Shown here one piece after another: positions 37,656 to 47,385 of a stretch of DNA of 64,000 nucleotides (positions are counted from its first letter, which is position 1; each line of letters begins with the position of its first letter). The position numbers and the translations under genes were made by a program. Location: the NCBI GenBank assembly GCA_025057975.1, contig JANWUV010000013.1, forward strand, positions 1 through 64,000, written 5' to 3'. The DNA comes from Chloracidobacterium sp. Its GTDB lineage: Bacteria > Acidobacteriota > Blastocatellia > Chloracidobacteriales > Chloracidobacteriaceae. The notes under the pieces are model-generated. The model searched no databases, was not told the origin of the DNA, and saw only the letters and a list, made by a program, of their open reading frames with translations.

Positions 37656-38018
37656 ATGCGCTATGCGGCAGGGCAAGTTTGGGCATACCGTCATCGTCCC
37701 GGCGAAGAAGCTTCCCGGTTGACTATCTTGCGTGTGGACGCCGACCCACAACACGGCTGGATTGTTCACATCGCCGTGAGTGGAGTGGCGATCAAATCGC
37801 CGCACGCGCCAGACGGCTACCTGCGCCACATCGGCCACTTGCCGCTAACGGAGGTGGCGCTGGATGCATCCGTCACAGCGCTGGTCGAAACACAACCGCC
37901 GCCGCCGGCTGGCGACGGCTATGCAACGTGGCGTGAAGCCTTCGACGGAGGAGAAGGTGGTGTGTTTATCGTACCGCTCGACCAGTTGATTGACATGCTT
38001 GAGGAAGCCACGTCGTAA
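37656..38018 (+). CDS. Conserved hypothetical protein, 120 residues
   Basis: A small soluble protein from ATG 37656 (MRYAAGQVWAYRHRPGEEAS). It is beta-rich with charged turns and a proline-rich loop (TQPPPPAGDGYATWREAF), ending VPLDQLIDMLEEATS. The family was not recognised; the opening resembles small proteins that start with YxxGQVWxY. It follows the EVE-domain gene by 39 bases in the same direction. Confidence 0.7.
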   Translation: MRYAAGQVWAYRHRPGEEASRLTILRVDADPQHGWIVHIAVSGVAIKSPHAPDGYLRHIGHLPLTEVALDASVTALVETQPPPPAGDGYATWREAFDGGEGGVFIVPLDQLIDMLEEATS

Positions 38019-38226
38019 GCTGAAAACTCGTTTGAAGGTGAGCTGGTAACGAAGCCTATCAATGCGTCGAGGCTAACAAAGTCAAGGTTTAACGAATCGG
38101 AGCAGCCCACGGCGCTTCCCTATGGAAGAGCAGCGTTTGCATGCGCTTGGCGAGCAAACGTGACTAAGCTAGCCACGCGCACCTGCATTGCGCCGCCGGT
38201 GCAGGGAAGGCAGCTGGATAACATTC

Positions 38227-38376
38227 ATGGCAGATTTGGCAACAAACATCTTACAGGAGACGGACATTCCGCCTGAACGTTGCGCGGCATTGCGCATTGC
38301 ATCAGTCAGTCCAGTGGCGAACGGCGACCTTTGGAAGCTCAATGTTTTTGAGGGAGAAGGGTTTCCGCATGAGTAG
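38227..38376 (+). CDS. Possible small protein, 49 residues, overlapping the next gene
   Basis: ATG 38227 opens a 49-codon frame (MADLATNILQETDIPPER...) with ordinary codon use and a balanced composition. Its TAG at 38374-38376 overlaps the next gene's ATG (38369) by eight bases, as in coupled genes. A longer reading from 38188 is possible but begins with basic residues from repeat-like DNA. Family unknown; could also be non-coding. Confidence 0.4.
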   Translation: MADLATNILQETDIPPERCAALRIASVSPVANGDLWKLNVFEGEGFPHE

Positions 38377-39379
38377 TCTTGCCAGTGTTGTCGGCGGCGC
38401 GGCTGAGCGCCGTCGTTGGATGTGGCGCGGTTATGGGCTAACGCTTGCCGCATTCTTGAGTGTGAGTGCGCCGCTGCAGGCGGCTTGGACGGCCGAGTTC
38501 GCTGGGCAGGGGGCGCAAAACGCCGCCAAGCCCCCTGAGAGAAACAGCGGCGGTCGTCAGGATGAGAAGCCGGGCGACAAAAAACGCGCTAAGGACGCAG
38601 CAGACGCCGCCAAAGACAAAACACCCAAAGCCGAAAAGCCGAAGGTTGTCAAGCTCGGCAAGCCAGAAACATGGGACGGGGAAACCGTCGCCGAAATCGT
38701 GATTTACGCCTATGGCAGCCGACCGGTCATAGACTACGTGTTTACAAACGCGCGGTTGGAAGGCGTCATCAAAATCGCCGCTGGCGACGACCGCCCTCCG
38801 ATTGAGGGCAAAATTCTCGAATACATCCTGCGTCGTGAGACCTCCGACCGCAACTGCGTTCGCATCGAGGTTGAGTTGCCCGGCCCGCAGGAGGGCGAAC
38901 CACAACAACTGGTTTTCGGCTTCAATGGCTACACCAGTTGGGCGGTGCAAAACCGCCAGTCCATCACCTTGACGCCGCAGGCGCAAGCGACGTTTCTAGC
39001 CTCGCTCAAGCACGATTACATGGCGCTGTTGCGCTATAAGGAGGACGGTGCGACCGTAACGCGCGTTCCCGGCGAGCGCATCATGGGCATTGACACCATC
39101 GGCCTTGAACTCACCCACCGCGACGGCGCAAAAACAAAGTACTTCATCAGTAGCCGGACATACCACATCCTACATCTTGAGTACGAAGTGCAGCCGACGC
39201 CGGAAGACAAACCACTCAAGTTCCGAGAGTCGTTTTATGACTTCCGCGCCGTTCAAAACCTGCTCGTCCCGATGCGCAAGGAGCTATATGAGAACGGTAA
39301 ATTCAAGCAGCGGATTGAGTTCCGCGATGTGCGATTTCGTCTGGCCAAGCTCGATGAAGACATTTTTCTGCGCCTGTAG
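38369..39379 (+). CDS. Secreted LolA-like protein with lysine-rich linker
   Basis: From ATG 38369, with AGGGAGAAGG upstream, a 336-residue exported protein. The signal peptide (LTLAAFLSVSAPLQA) is followed by a charged, lysine/alanine/proline-rich linker (about 50-95) and a beta-rich domain (about 100-336). The domain has the alternating strand pattern of LolA/outer-membrane-lipoprotein-sorting folds, for example KTKYFISSRTYHILHLEYEV and FRESFYDFRAVQNLLVP. Its sequence does not match a named family with certainty. It probably acts in the periplasm; the adjacent NfeD-like gene starts within its 3' end. Confidence 0.6.
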   Translation: MSSLASVVGGAAERRRWMWRGYGLTLAAFLSVSAPLQAAWTAEFAGQGAQNAAKPPERNSGGRQDEKPGDKKRAKDAADAAKDKTPKAEKPKVVKLGKPETWDGETVAEIVIYAYGSRPVIDYVFTNARLEGVIKIAAGDDRPPIEGKILEYILRRETSDRNCVRIEVELPGPQEGEPQQLVFGFNGYTSWAVQNRQSITLTPQAQATFLASLKHDYMALLRYKEDGATVTRVPGERIMGIDTIGLELTHRDGAKTKYFISSRTYHILHLEYEVQPTPEDKPLKFRESFYDFRAVQNLLVPMRKELYENGKFKQRIEFRDVRFRLAKLDEDIFLRL

Positions 39380-39635
39380 GCGACTGGTCGCGCGTTGGTG
39401 GGCGCTGCGGCGGAACAAGCGTACTGGAGCGACGGCGGCCCGGATTGGCGCGCAGGGCGTCGTCGCTGTGGAGCTAGCCCCAACCGGCTTTGTCACCGTC
39501 GCCGGTGAACTCTGGGCGGCGCAGGCGGTCAGGGGCTGTCTTGCACCGGGCGCGTCGGTGGTGGTGGTGGGCGTACAGGGTGTACGGCTTCAGGTTGCGC
39601 CGCCGCAGGCGTATCCTCTGGTCAGCGCCGTCTGA
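39354..39635 (+). CDS. NfeD-type OB-fold protein, small
   Basis: The 3' end of the previous gene overlaps ATG 39354 by 26 bases, opening a 93-residue frame. Residues from about 32 match the C-terminal OB-fold of NfeD proteins: GVVAVELAPTGFVTVAGELW and, further on, GASVVVVGVQGVRLQV. The N-terminal part is arginine-rich and there is no membrane helix, unlike full NfeD proteins. NfeD proteins work with SPFH/stomatin partners; none is adjacent. No canonical start lies closer to the domain. Confidence 0.6.
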   Translation: MKTFFCACRRLVARWWALRRNKRTGATAARIGAQGVVAVELAPTGFVTVAGELWAAQAVRGCLAPGASVVVVGVQGVRLQVAPPQAYPLVSAV

Positions 39636-39674
39636 GGACGCCGACGTGCGCCACCGCCTGCCAGGCTTTCGTGT

Positions 39675-41879
39675 ATGAGCCATCTACTGGACGGTCTCAA
39701 TCCTGAACAACGCGCGGCCGTGACGACGACCGAGGGCCCGTTGCTGGTCATTGCCGGCGCAGGTTCAGGCAAAACGCGCGTCATTGTTCACCGCATCGCC
39801 TACTTGCTTGACCAAGGGTTGGCGCGGCCGGAGCAAATTTTGGCTGTGACGTTCACCAACAAAGCCGCGCTCGAAATGAAGGAGCGGGTGCATCAGCTCG
39901 TACCGGCTTCGCGGCGACGCGGCGAACTGCTGATTTCGACCTTCCACAGCTTTTGCGTTCGCGTACTGCGCCGTCACCTTGACCGCTTCGGCGGCGCTTA
40001 CACCCGCGATTTCACGATTTACGACACCGACGATCAGGGGCGGCTCATCAAGGCTTGTCTCAAGGAGCTTGGGCTGGACGACAAGCAGTATCCGCCGCGC
40101 GCCATGCAGTACGGTATCAGCGCCGCTAAGAATCGGGGTGAGACGCCGGAGACGCTTGCGCCGAACGGTGACCCCAAGCGCGACGCTCTGATCAAGACGT
40201 TTCGGCTGTATGAGGCGCGCATGGCGGCGGCGAACGCGCTGGATTTTGACGATCTGCTGTTGTTGACCGTCCGTCTGCTGCGTCGTTTCCAAGATGTCGC
40301 CGACGACTACAACGACCGTTTTCGCTACATCTTGATTGACGAGTACCAAGACACCAACCCGCCGCAGTTCAATCTCGTTCGATTGCTGACGCAGCGACAC
40401 CAAAACCTGTGCGTGGTTGGAGACCCTGATCAGTCCATCTATGGGTTTCGAGCGGCGGACATTCGCAACATCTTGGATTTTGAGCGGCACTACCCGCAGG
40501 CGAAGACGATTGTGCTGGCGCAGAACTACCGTTCGACCAAAACGATTCTCGACGCCGCCAACGCCGTGATTCAAAACAACCGGGCGCGACGCAAAAAAGA
40601 CCTTGTGACGCAAAACGCGGTTGGAGAGCCGATCCGATTTTTTGTGGCCGCGAACGCCGAAGAGGAAGCCGATTTCGTGGTGCGGGAAATCATCGCTTGG
40701 CGACGCCGTTATGAGCATCTGCCGCCGGAAGAGACGCGCGCCGCTGTCCTGTACCGCACCAACGCTCAGTCGCGGTTGTTTGAAGAGGCCTGTCGGCGGT
40801 GGGGTGTGCCGTATGTGTTGGTCGGCGGCTTTTCGTTCTACGAGCGGGCGGAAATCAAAGACGCGCTGGCTTATCTGCGTCTGCTGCTCAATCCGCACGA
40901 CGACGCCGCGTTTGACCGGGTGGTGAATGTTCCTCCACGGGGCGTCGGCAAGGCGACGTTGGAGTTGTTGGCGGCGCGCGCGGCTAGCGACGGCGTCTCA
41001 CGCTGGACGGCAATGACACACCTGCTAGAGGAAGGCGGGCTAGGGGCGCGTGCGCTGACAGCGCTCAGCGGTTTCATGGCGCTCATCCAGTCGCTGCAGG
41101 CGATGCTGGGGGCGGCCAGGTTGGCCGATGTGGTTCAGGCGGTTGTCACGCGCTCCGGCTATGCTGACATGCTGAAGCAGGAGGGCACACTGGAGGCCGA
41201 AAGTCGCCGGCAGAACCTTGATGAACTCATTTCGGCGGCGGCCGAAGCCGACGAGCGCGGCGAACAGCTGCGTGAGTTTTTGGATCGGGCGGCGCTGGTC
41301 GCCGATACCGACAACCTTGTGGACGACGCACAGGTGACGTTGATGACGGTTCACAGCGCCAAGGGTTTGGAGTTTCCACTGGTGATGGTCGCAGGGTTGG
41401 AAGAGGGCTTGTTCCCGCATGCACGCGCGGCGTACAACGATGATGATCTAGAAGAAGAGCGTCGCCTGTTTTACGTCGCCGTGACGCGCGCCAAGCGACA
41501 ACTCTATCTGACGCATGCTGAGCGTCGTCGGGTATACGGTGAGGAGACGCTCACTGATCCGTCGCGTTTCCTGAGCGAAATACCAGAAGCTTTGCTGGTG
41601 GATGCGCGGCAAGCGAGGCCCGAGGCGCGTCAGAGAACAACCATGACCGAGGTCAGCGGTCGGGGTTGGGGGAGACCGAAGCTGTTTGCCGTGGAAAGGA
41701 CGAAGCGGGCGGCGGCTAGGGACGCTACAGGCTTCAAGGTCGGCGACCGAGTGGAACATGCCGCCTATGGAACCGGGCAGGTTGTGCGTGTCGCCGACGG
41801 CAAACTTGACATTGCTTTCCCGGGCAAAGGCATCAAGCGTTTTGTCGCGGAAGCCGCGCCGCTGACTAAGATCAGTTAA
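39675..41879 (+). CDS. pcrA: ATP-dependent DNA helicase, UvrD/PcrA type
   Basis: A 734-residue superfamily-1A 3'-5' helicase acting in nucleotide-excision and mismatch repair and in plasmid/recombination control. Motifs in order: Walker A AGAGSGKT (27-34), LIDEYQDTN (motif II), GDPDQSIYGFR (III), MTVHSAKGLEFP (V) and VAVTRAKRQLYL (VI). The C-terminal Tudor-like domain (KVGDRVEHAAYGTGQVV) is typical of PcrA, where it contacts RNA polymerase. Length matches PcrA. The neighbouring genes do not suggest an operon. Confidence 0.94.
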   Translation: MSHLLDGLNPEQRAAVTTTEGPLLVIAGAGSGKTRVIVHRIAYLLDQGLARPEQILAVTFTNKAALEMKERVHQLVPASRRRGELLISTFHSFCVRVLRRHLDRFGGAYTRDFTIYDTDDQGRLIKACLKELGLDDKQYPPRAMQYGISAAKNRGETPETLAPNGDPKRDALIKTFRLYEARMAAANALDFDDLLLLTVRLLRRFQDVADDYNDRFRYILIDEYQDTNPPQFNLVRLLTQRHQNLCVVGDPDQSIYGFRAADIRNILDFERHYPQAKTIVLAQNYRSTKTILDAANAVIQNNRARRKKDLVTQNAVGEPIRFFVAANAEEEADFVVREIIAWRRRYEHLPPEETRAAVLYRTNAQSRLFEEACRRWGVPYVLVGGFSFYERAEIKDALAYLRLLLNPHDDAAFDRVVNVPPRGVGKATLELLAARAASDGVSRWTAMTHLLEEGGLGARALTALSGFMALIQSLQAMLGAARLADVVQAVVTRSGYADMLKQEGTLEAESRRQNLDELISAAAEADERGEQLREFLDRAALVADTDNLVDDAQVTLMTVHSAKGLEFPLVMVAGLEEGLFPHARAAYNDDDLEEERRLFYVAVTRAKRQLYLTHAERRRVYGEETLTDPSRFLSEIPEALLVDARQARPEARQRTTMTEVSGRGWGRPKLFAVERTKRAAARDATGFKVGDRVEHAAYGTGQVVRVADGKLDIAFPGKGIKRFVAEAAPLTKIS

Positions 41880-42061
41880 GGGTGACAACACCTGACGCGC
41901 TTCCTGTGAAGGTATGAACATGCGCCACTAGTGCGCCACCAGATTAGCGTCGGCATGCGCCGCGCCGACTTTGGCGTATCGAAAAGGCAAGCGATGCCTA
42001 GGCCCTGCGGCCAAAAGCCGGACAACGTGCTTATTGGGCGTCTCACTGCGTCATGACCGCA

Positions 42062-44350
42062 TTACCACATGCGTCCAACAGTGTAAGCCGAAGCTTGGCG
42101 TTGGCGTTCTTGGGCGTCCACGACGGCAATAGCCGCCAAGTTGACAATATCCTTGACCTCGGCGTTGTTGGGCAGGACGTGCGCTGGATGTGACAACCCC
42201 ATCAAAATTGGTCCGACGGCTTCAGCCCCGCCCAGCGTCGCCAGCAGCTTGTAGGCGATGTTCGCCGACTGAAGGTCGGGAAAGACCAGTACCGTCGTCC
42301 GTTTATCGCCCAGCGCCGCAAACGGATAATCACGCGCCAACTGTTCCGGTGACAGCGCCACATCCGCCATCACTTCACCATCAATGGTGAGCGCCGGCTG
42401 CTTTTGCCGCGCCAGTTCAACCGCCAGCCGAACTTTCTCCGCCAATGGGTGGCGGACGCTGCCGAAGGTCGAAAACGACAGCATGGCGATGCGCGGTTCG
42501 ATGCCGAACTGCTCGGCCGTCCGCGCCGCGTGAATGGCGATGTCGGCCAAATCCTCGGCCGTCGGCTCAATGTTGACGGTTGTATCGGCGAAGAAGTAGG
42601 CGCGATTTTTGACCACCATCAAATGCAGCCCCATGACGCGCCGGACGCCCGCCGCCGTTCCAAAGACGCGCAGCATCGGCTTGAGCGCCTCGGCGTAGGC
42701 GCTCGTCACGCCCGTCACCACGGCGTCGGCGTCGCCCATTCTGACCATCATTGCTCCGAAGTAGTTGACGCGCTTGAGCATTTGACGCGCGCCAATAAGC
42801 GTCAAACCCTTGCGCTGACGCAGCCGGTGCAGCGCCTTGGCGTAGTCCTCGAATCGTTCGGAAGTCTTGGGAGAAATGATGTCAATCCGATCGAAAGCCA
42901 GCCGCAGGGTTTCCGCGCGCGACCGAATAAACGTCGGATCACCCAACAGAATCGGCTGCGCAATCTGGTCTTCGGCCAGCGCCGCCGCCGCGCGAATTAC
43001 GCGGTCGTCGTCGCCCTCCGGCAAGACAACGCGCTTCGGTGCGCGCCGCGCCTTGGTGAACATAATCCGCAGCGTTTCGCGTGACTTGCCCAGCCGGTTG
43101 GCGAGTTCCTCACGGTACGCCTCCACATCAAGCTGAATCCGCGCCACGCCGTCACGCATCGCCGCTTCCGCCACCGCCGAAGCGACCCAGATGAGCACGC
43201 GATAATCAAAGGGCTTGGGAATGATGTAGTCGGGGCCAAACACCAGATGCGAAACGCCGTACGCTTTAGCCACCGCCTCGGGGACATCCTGCTTGGCGAG
43301 CGCCGCCAGCGCGCGCGCCGCCGCCATCATCATGCCGTCCGTAATCGTCCGCGCCCGTACGTCCAACGCCCCACGGAAAATAAACGGAAACCCAAGGACG
43401 TTGTTGACTTGGTTGGGATAGTCGCTCCGTCCGGTGCCCATGATGCAGTCGGGACGCGCGGCAAGAGCTTCCTCGTAGCTGATTTCCGGGTCGGGATTCG
43501 CCATCGCCAGCACAATCGGGCGGTCGGCCATGGTTTTGAGCATCTCGGCCGTCACCATGCCCTTGGCCGACAGCCCAATAAAAACGTCGGCTCCACGCAG
43601 AGCGTCGGCCAGCGTCCGGGCGTCGGTTTCGACGGCGAACTCAGCCTTGTGTTCGTTCATGCCTTCCGTTCGACCGCGATAAATGACGCCCTTGGTGTCG
43701 CACATGAGGATGTTTTCCGGCCGGACGCCGAACTTCTTGTACATGCGGGCGCAGCCCATTGCGCTCGCTCCCGCCCCGGAAAACACAATTTTGACGCCGT
43801 CAAGCGACTTTCCCACAAGCTCCAGCGCGTTGATGAGGGCGGCGCTGGAGATGATGGCCGTACCGTGCTGGTCGTCGTGGAACACCGGAATGTCGAGTTC
43901 CTCGCGCAAGCGGCGTTCGATGTAAAAACACTCCGGCGCTTTGATGTCTTCAAGGTTGATGCCGCCGAAGGTCGGCTCAAGGATTTTGAGCGTACGGATG
44001 AGTTCGTCGGGGTCTTCGGTCGCCAACTCCAAATCGAACACGTCAATGTCGGCGAAGCGTTTGAAGAGGACGCCCTTGCCTTCCATGACGGGTTTCCCGG
44101 CCAGTGCGCCGATGTTCCCTAGACCGAGCACCGCCGTACCGTTGGAGACCACGGCCACCAGATTGCCCTTCGCCGTGTAGGTGTAGGCCGCCGCCGGGTC
44201 GCGGGCGATTTCCAGACAGGGTTCGGCGACGCCCGGCGAGTAAGCCAGCGACAAATCGCGCTGCGTCAAACAGGGCTTGGTTGGTACGACCTCGATTTTT
44301 CCACGGCGTCCTTGTGCGTGGTAATCAAGCGCAGCTTGGCGGCGATTCAT
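42062..44350 (-). CDS. maeB: NADP-dependent malic enzyme with phosphotransacetylase-like domain (MaeB type)
   Basis: A 762-residue cytoplasmic enzyme that decarboxylates malate to pyruvate, yielding NADPH. The malic-enzyme part occupies about 1-420, with FHDDQHGTA and the dinucleotide motif in [16 protein letters not shown]. The C-terminal 330 residues resemble phosphate acetyltransferase ([25 protein letters not shown]). In MaeB this part is regulatory and usually lacks PTA activity. Full expected length. It is divergent from the S9 peptidase at 44587. Confidence 0.93.
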   Translation of the reverse strand: MNRRQAALDYHAQGRRGKIEVVPTKPCLTQRDLSLAYSPGVAEPCLEIARDPAAAYTYTAKGNLVAVVSNGTAVLGLGNIGALAGKPVMEGKGVLFKRFADIDVFDLELATEDPDELIRTLKILEPTFGGINLEDIKAPECFYIERRLREELDIPVFHDDQHGTAIISSAALINALELVGKSLDGVKIVFSGAGASAMGCARMYKKFGVRPENILMCDTKGVIYRGRTEGMNEHKAEFAVETDARTLADALRGADVFIGLSAKGMVTAEMLKTMADRPIVLAMANPDPEISYEEALAARPDCIMGTGRSDYPNQVNNVLGFPFIFRGALDVRARTITDGMMMAAARALAALAKQDVPEAVAKAYGVSHLVFGPDYIIPKPFDYRVLIWVASAVAEAAMRDGVARIQLDVEAYREELANRLGKSRETLRIMFTKARRAPKRVVLPEGDDDRVIRAAAALAEDQIAQPILLGDPTFIRSRAETLRLAFDRIDIISPKTSERFEDYAKALHRLRQRKGLTLIGARQMLKRVNYFGAMMVRMGDADAVVTGVTSAYAEALKPMLRVFGTAAGVRRVMGLHLMVVKNRAYFFADTTVNIEPTAEDLADIAIHAARTAEQFGIEPRIAMLSFSTFGSVRHPLAEKVRLAVELARQKQPALTIDGEVMADVALSPEQLARDYPFAALGDKRTTVLVFPDLQSANIAYKLLATLGGAEAVGPILMGLSHPAHVLPNNAEVKDIVNLAAIAVVDAQERQRQASAYTVGRMW

Positions 44351-44586
44351 GACTCGTCATCCTTGTGCAGGCGTGTCGAAACATTTCGCTGACTCTAACG
44401 CAGGCGCGGCGTACACTGTTTTACCAATGCGCCTGTCGGTTGTGTGAGGTTTCAGCGGCTCTTGGTTTGAGACGCCGCCGCCAACCGGACGTAGTGCGAC
44501 GTGCTTCCTTCACGGCGTAGGGCGATGCTACACCTTGGGAGCGAACACTTCACCCGGCCGCGCGTCCAACGCAGGAGGCTGCAAAG

Positions 44587-47292
44587 ATGCGTTTACCAAA
44601 CTTCACCCTGATCCGTCTGATGGCAGGCGTTATTGTCTGGTGGGTTGTTGGTTTGGCGGCTCAGGCGCAGCCGCCGCCACTCATAGACCGCCGGCTCATT
44701 TTCGGCAACCCCGAAATCGCCGCCGCGCAATTGTCGCCGGACGGCAAGTTTGTCGCGTTCCTGAAGCCTTACAAGGAAACGCTCAACATCTGGGTCAAAC
44801 GTACGGAAGAGCCGTTTGCGCGCGCCCGTCCGTTGACCGACTCTACGACGCGCCCCATTCGCAACTTCTTCTGGACGCGCGATGGGCGGTTTATTCTGTA
44901 CGTGCAGGACCGGGGCGGCGACGAGAACTTCAACCTCTACGCCGTGAATCCGACGGCTGCGCCGGACAATGGGCGGGATGTTCCGGCGGCGCGCGATCTC
45001 ACCGGCGTCAAGGGCGCGCGGGTGCAAATTTACGCCGTGCCGAAAGACAAGCCGGAAGTCGTGTGCATTGGTCTCAACGACCGCGATCCGGCTTGGCACG
45101 ATGTTTATCAGCTCAACCTGACGACCGGCGAGCGGACGCTCATTCGGCAAAACAAGGAGCAAATCTCAAGCTGGTTCTTTGACGAAGCCGGGACGCTGCG
45201 TCTGGCGTTGCGTATTGCGCCCAACGGCGACACCGAGGTGCTGCGTGTGGACGCCGACCGCATGGTGAAGGTTTATTCGTGCAGCGTGTTTGAGTTGGTA
45301 ACCCTGCTGCGGATGCACCCGGACGGCCGGCGCGTCTATATGACGACGAATCGCGGCAAAGACGTTGATTTGACGCGCCTGACGCTGTTTGATCCCGTAA
45401 GCGGCAAGGAGGAACTTGTCGAGAGCGACCCGCTAGGCCGTGTGGATTTTGGCCGCGCCATGTTTTCGGATGCCACGAACGATTTGGTCGCTACAGTCTA
45501 TGTGGACGAGCGGCCGCGCGTTTACTGGCGCGACAAGACCTATGAGCACGACTACCGCTGGCTTCAGAAGCGCCTGCCGGGTAAGAATGTCGTTTTTAGC
45601 TCCGGGACGCGCGACGAGCGACTGTGGTTGGTGACCGCAACGAGCGACACTGAGCCGGGCGAAACCTATCTGTTTGATCGTCGGACGAAGCGGCTGACGC
45701 TTCAGTACCGGCTGTACGAAAAGCTTGACCGGCGACATCTCGCGCCGATGAAGGCGATTCGCTATTCGTCGTCGGACGGGCTGGAAATTCCGGCGTATCT
45801 GACGTTGCCCAAGGGCGTATCGGCGAGAAACCTGCCGTTGGTGGTGCTGCCGCACGGCGGCCCATGGGCGCGGGATGTGTGGGGCTACAACCGGGAGGCG
45901 CAGTTTTTGGCCAACCGGGGATACGCCGTACTGCAACCCAACTTCCGCGCTTCAACCGGCTACGGCAAGAAGTTTCTCAACGCCGGCAACGGGCAATGGG
46001 GCGATTTGATGCAGGATGACCTAACGTGGGGCGTCAAACATCTTGTCGCCGAGGGTGTCGCTGATCCGCAGCGCGTCGGCATCATGGGCGGCAGTTACGG
46101 CGGCTATGCAGCGCTGGCTGGGGTGGCCTTTACGCCGAAGCTCTACGCGGCCGCCGTGGCGCTGGTCGCGCCGTCGAACTTGATTACGTTGCTTGAAACA
46201 ATCCCGCCTTACTGGGAAGCCGTCCGCCGCGTGTTTCATACGCGCATCGGTGATCCAAGTAAACCTGAAGACCGCGCCCGCATGGAGCGCCAGTCCCCAC
46301 TCAACGCCGCCGACCGGATCGAGACGCCGCTGATGATTGTGCAGGGGGCAAACGACCCGCGCGTAAAGAAATCTGAAGCCGACCAGATTGTGGTGGCGCT
46401 GCGCGACCGGGGATTCCCGGTTGAGTATCTCTGCGCGCCGGACGAAGGTCACGGCTTTGCCCGTCCGGTCAACAGCATGGCGTTTTACGCGGCGGCGGAG
46501 CGCTTCCTGGCGGCGCATCTCAAGGGACGCTTTCAAGCCGATATGCCGGAGGATGTCGCCGCGCGGCTGAAGGAAATCACCGTGGATGTGAAGACGGTCA
46601 TGCGCCCGGAGCGCGCGCGTCCGGCTTCGGTCGGCGTCGTCAAGCCGGAAGGCGACCTGCAAGCCGGACGATTTCGGTATCGCGGCTTCATTGACGTACC
46701 GGGGCAGCATCTGCCGACAACCGTTGAAACCATTGTGACGGAAGCCGATGGTCTGTGGGAAGTGCGTGAGGAAACCAGCCTGCCGACGGGCAAAGTGATT
46801 GAAACAACACAACTGGAAAAGTCTTCGCTGTTTGTGCGGAGGCGGCAAGCGACGCAAGGGCCGACGGTGGTGGATATCACCTTTCGGGACGGCAAAGCCG
46901 ACGGGACGCTGACATTCAACGGGACGCCGCGCTCCATAGCCGCTGATTTGGGCGGTGAGTTGCTGGCCGACGGAGCCGGGCGCTATCTTGTCGTCGGACG
47001 CCTTCCGCTGGCTGTCGGGTACGCGGTGACCCTGCGCAGCTTCGACGTACGGAATGGTCGTCCGGCGCTGGTGCAGCTCGAAGCGACAGGTGAAGAAGAG
47101 GTCGGCGTTCCTTTAGGAAGGTTCGTTTGCCACCGCGTCAAACTCACCGACGAGGCCGGCGTGCAGACTACGGTTTGGATTGCCAAGGAAAGTCGCCTGC
47201 CGGTTAAGGTCGTCGTCAAGGCTGCTGGTCTGGGCGCTGCTGAGATTCAGCTTGAGTTGGTGGAGGTTGGGACGCCGACCACAAAGATGTAG
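44587..47292 (+). CDS. S9-family peptidase with extra C-terminal domain
   Basis: A 901-residue exported protein with a signal peptide (LMAGVIVWWVVGLAAQAQ). Residues about 30-390 form a beta-propeller; the alpha/beta-hydrolase catalytic domain is about 400-655, with Ser503 (GGSYGGYAAL), Asp590 (GANDPR) and His622 (DEGHGF). About 245 further residues form a beta-rich extension that resembles DUF3108-like domains (GDLQAGRFRYRGFIDV...). Typical S9 prolyl oligopeptidases end near residue 650, so this is a fusion. It probably cuts peptides in the periplasm. The AGGAGG ribosome site before the ATG is strong. Confidence 0.88.
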   Translation: MRLPNFTLIRLMAGVIVWWVVGLAAQAQPPPLIDRRLIFGNPEIAAAQLSPDGKFVAFLKPYKETLNIWVKRTEEPFARARPLTDSTTRPIRNFFWTRDGRFILYVQDRGGDENFNLYAVNPTAAPDNGRDVPAARDLTGVKGARVQIYAVPKDKPEVVCIGLNDRDPAWHDVYQLNLTTGERTLIRQNKEQISSWFFDEAGTLRLALRIAPNGDTEVLRVDADRMVKVYSCSVFELVTLLRMHPDGRRVYMTTNRGKDVDLTRLTLFDPVSGKEELVESDPLGRVDFGRAMFSDATNDLVATVYVDERPRVYWRDKTYEHDYRWLQKRLPGKNVVFSSGTRDERLWLVTATSDTEPGETYLFDRRTKRLTLQYRLYEKLDRRHLAPMKAIRYSSSDGLEIPAYLTLPKGVSARNLPLVVLPHGGPWARDVWGYNREAQFLANRGYAVLQPNFRASTGYGKKFLNAGNGQWGDLMQDDLTWGVKHLVAEGVADPQRVGIMGGSYGGYAALAGVAFTPKLYAAAVALVAPSNLITLLETIPPYWEAVRRVFHTRIGDPSKPEDRARMERQSPLNAADRIETPLMIVQGANDPRVKKSEADQIVVALRDRGFPVEYLCAPDEGHGFARPVNSMAFYAAAERFLAAHLKGRFQADMPEDVAARLKEITVDVKTVMRPERARPASVGVVKPEGDLQAGRFRYRGFIDVPGQHLPTTVETIVTEADGLWEVREETSLPTGKVIETTQLEKSSLFVRRRQATQGPTVVDITFRDGKADGTLTFNGTPRSIAADLGGELLADGAGRYLVVGRLPLAVGYAVTLRSFDVRNGRPALVQLEATGEEEVGVPLGRFVCHRVKLTDEAGVQTTVWIAKESRLPVKVVVKAAGLGAAEIQLELVEVGTPTTKM

Positions 47293-47385
47293 CTGCTTGA
47301 GGTGTTCCTCTCCTCCCCTCTTGTTCGTCACATTTTGCTCTGAAGGGCGTGTTCCCCAAGGGTGAGTGCCAAGCCGTAGAGGTAA

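Noticed and set aside
41925-41945. Palindrome-like GCGCCACTAGTGCGCC after the helicase gene
   Set aside because: Only the central CACTAGTG is truly palindromic; the flanks do not pair and no T-run follows, so it was not called a terminator.
42404-43084. 226-codon frame antisense to the malic enzyme
   Set aside because: Opposite strand of a clearly conserved coding region; histidine/arginine-rich shadow.
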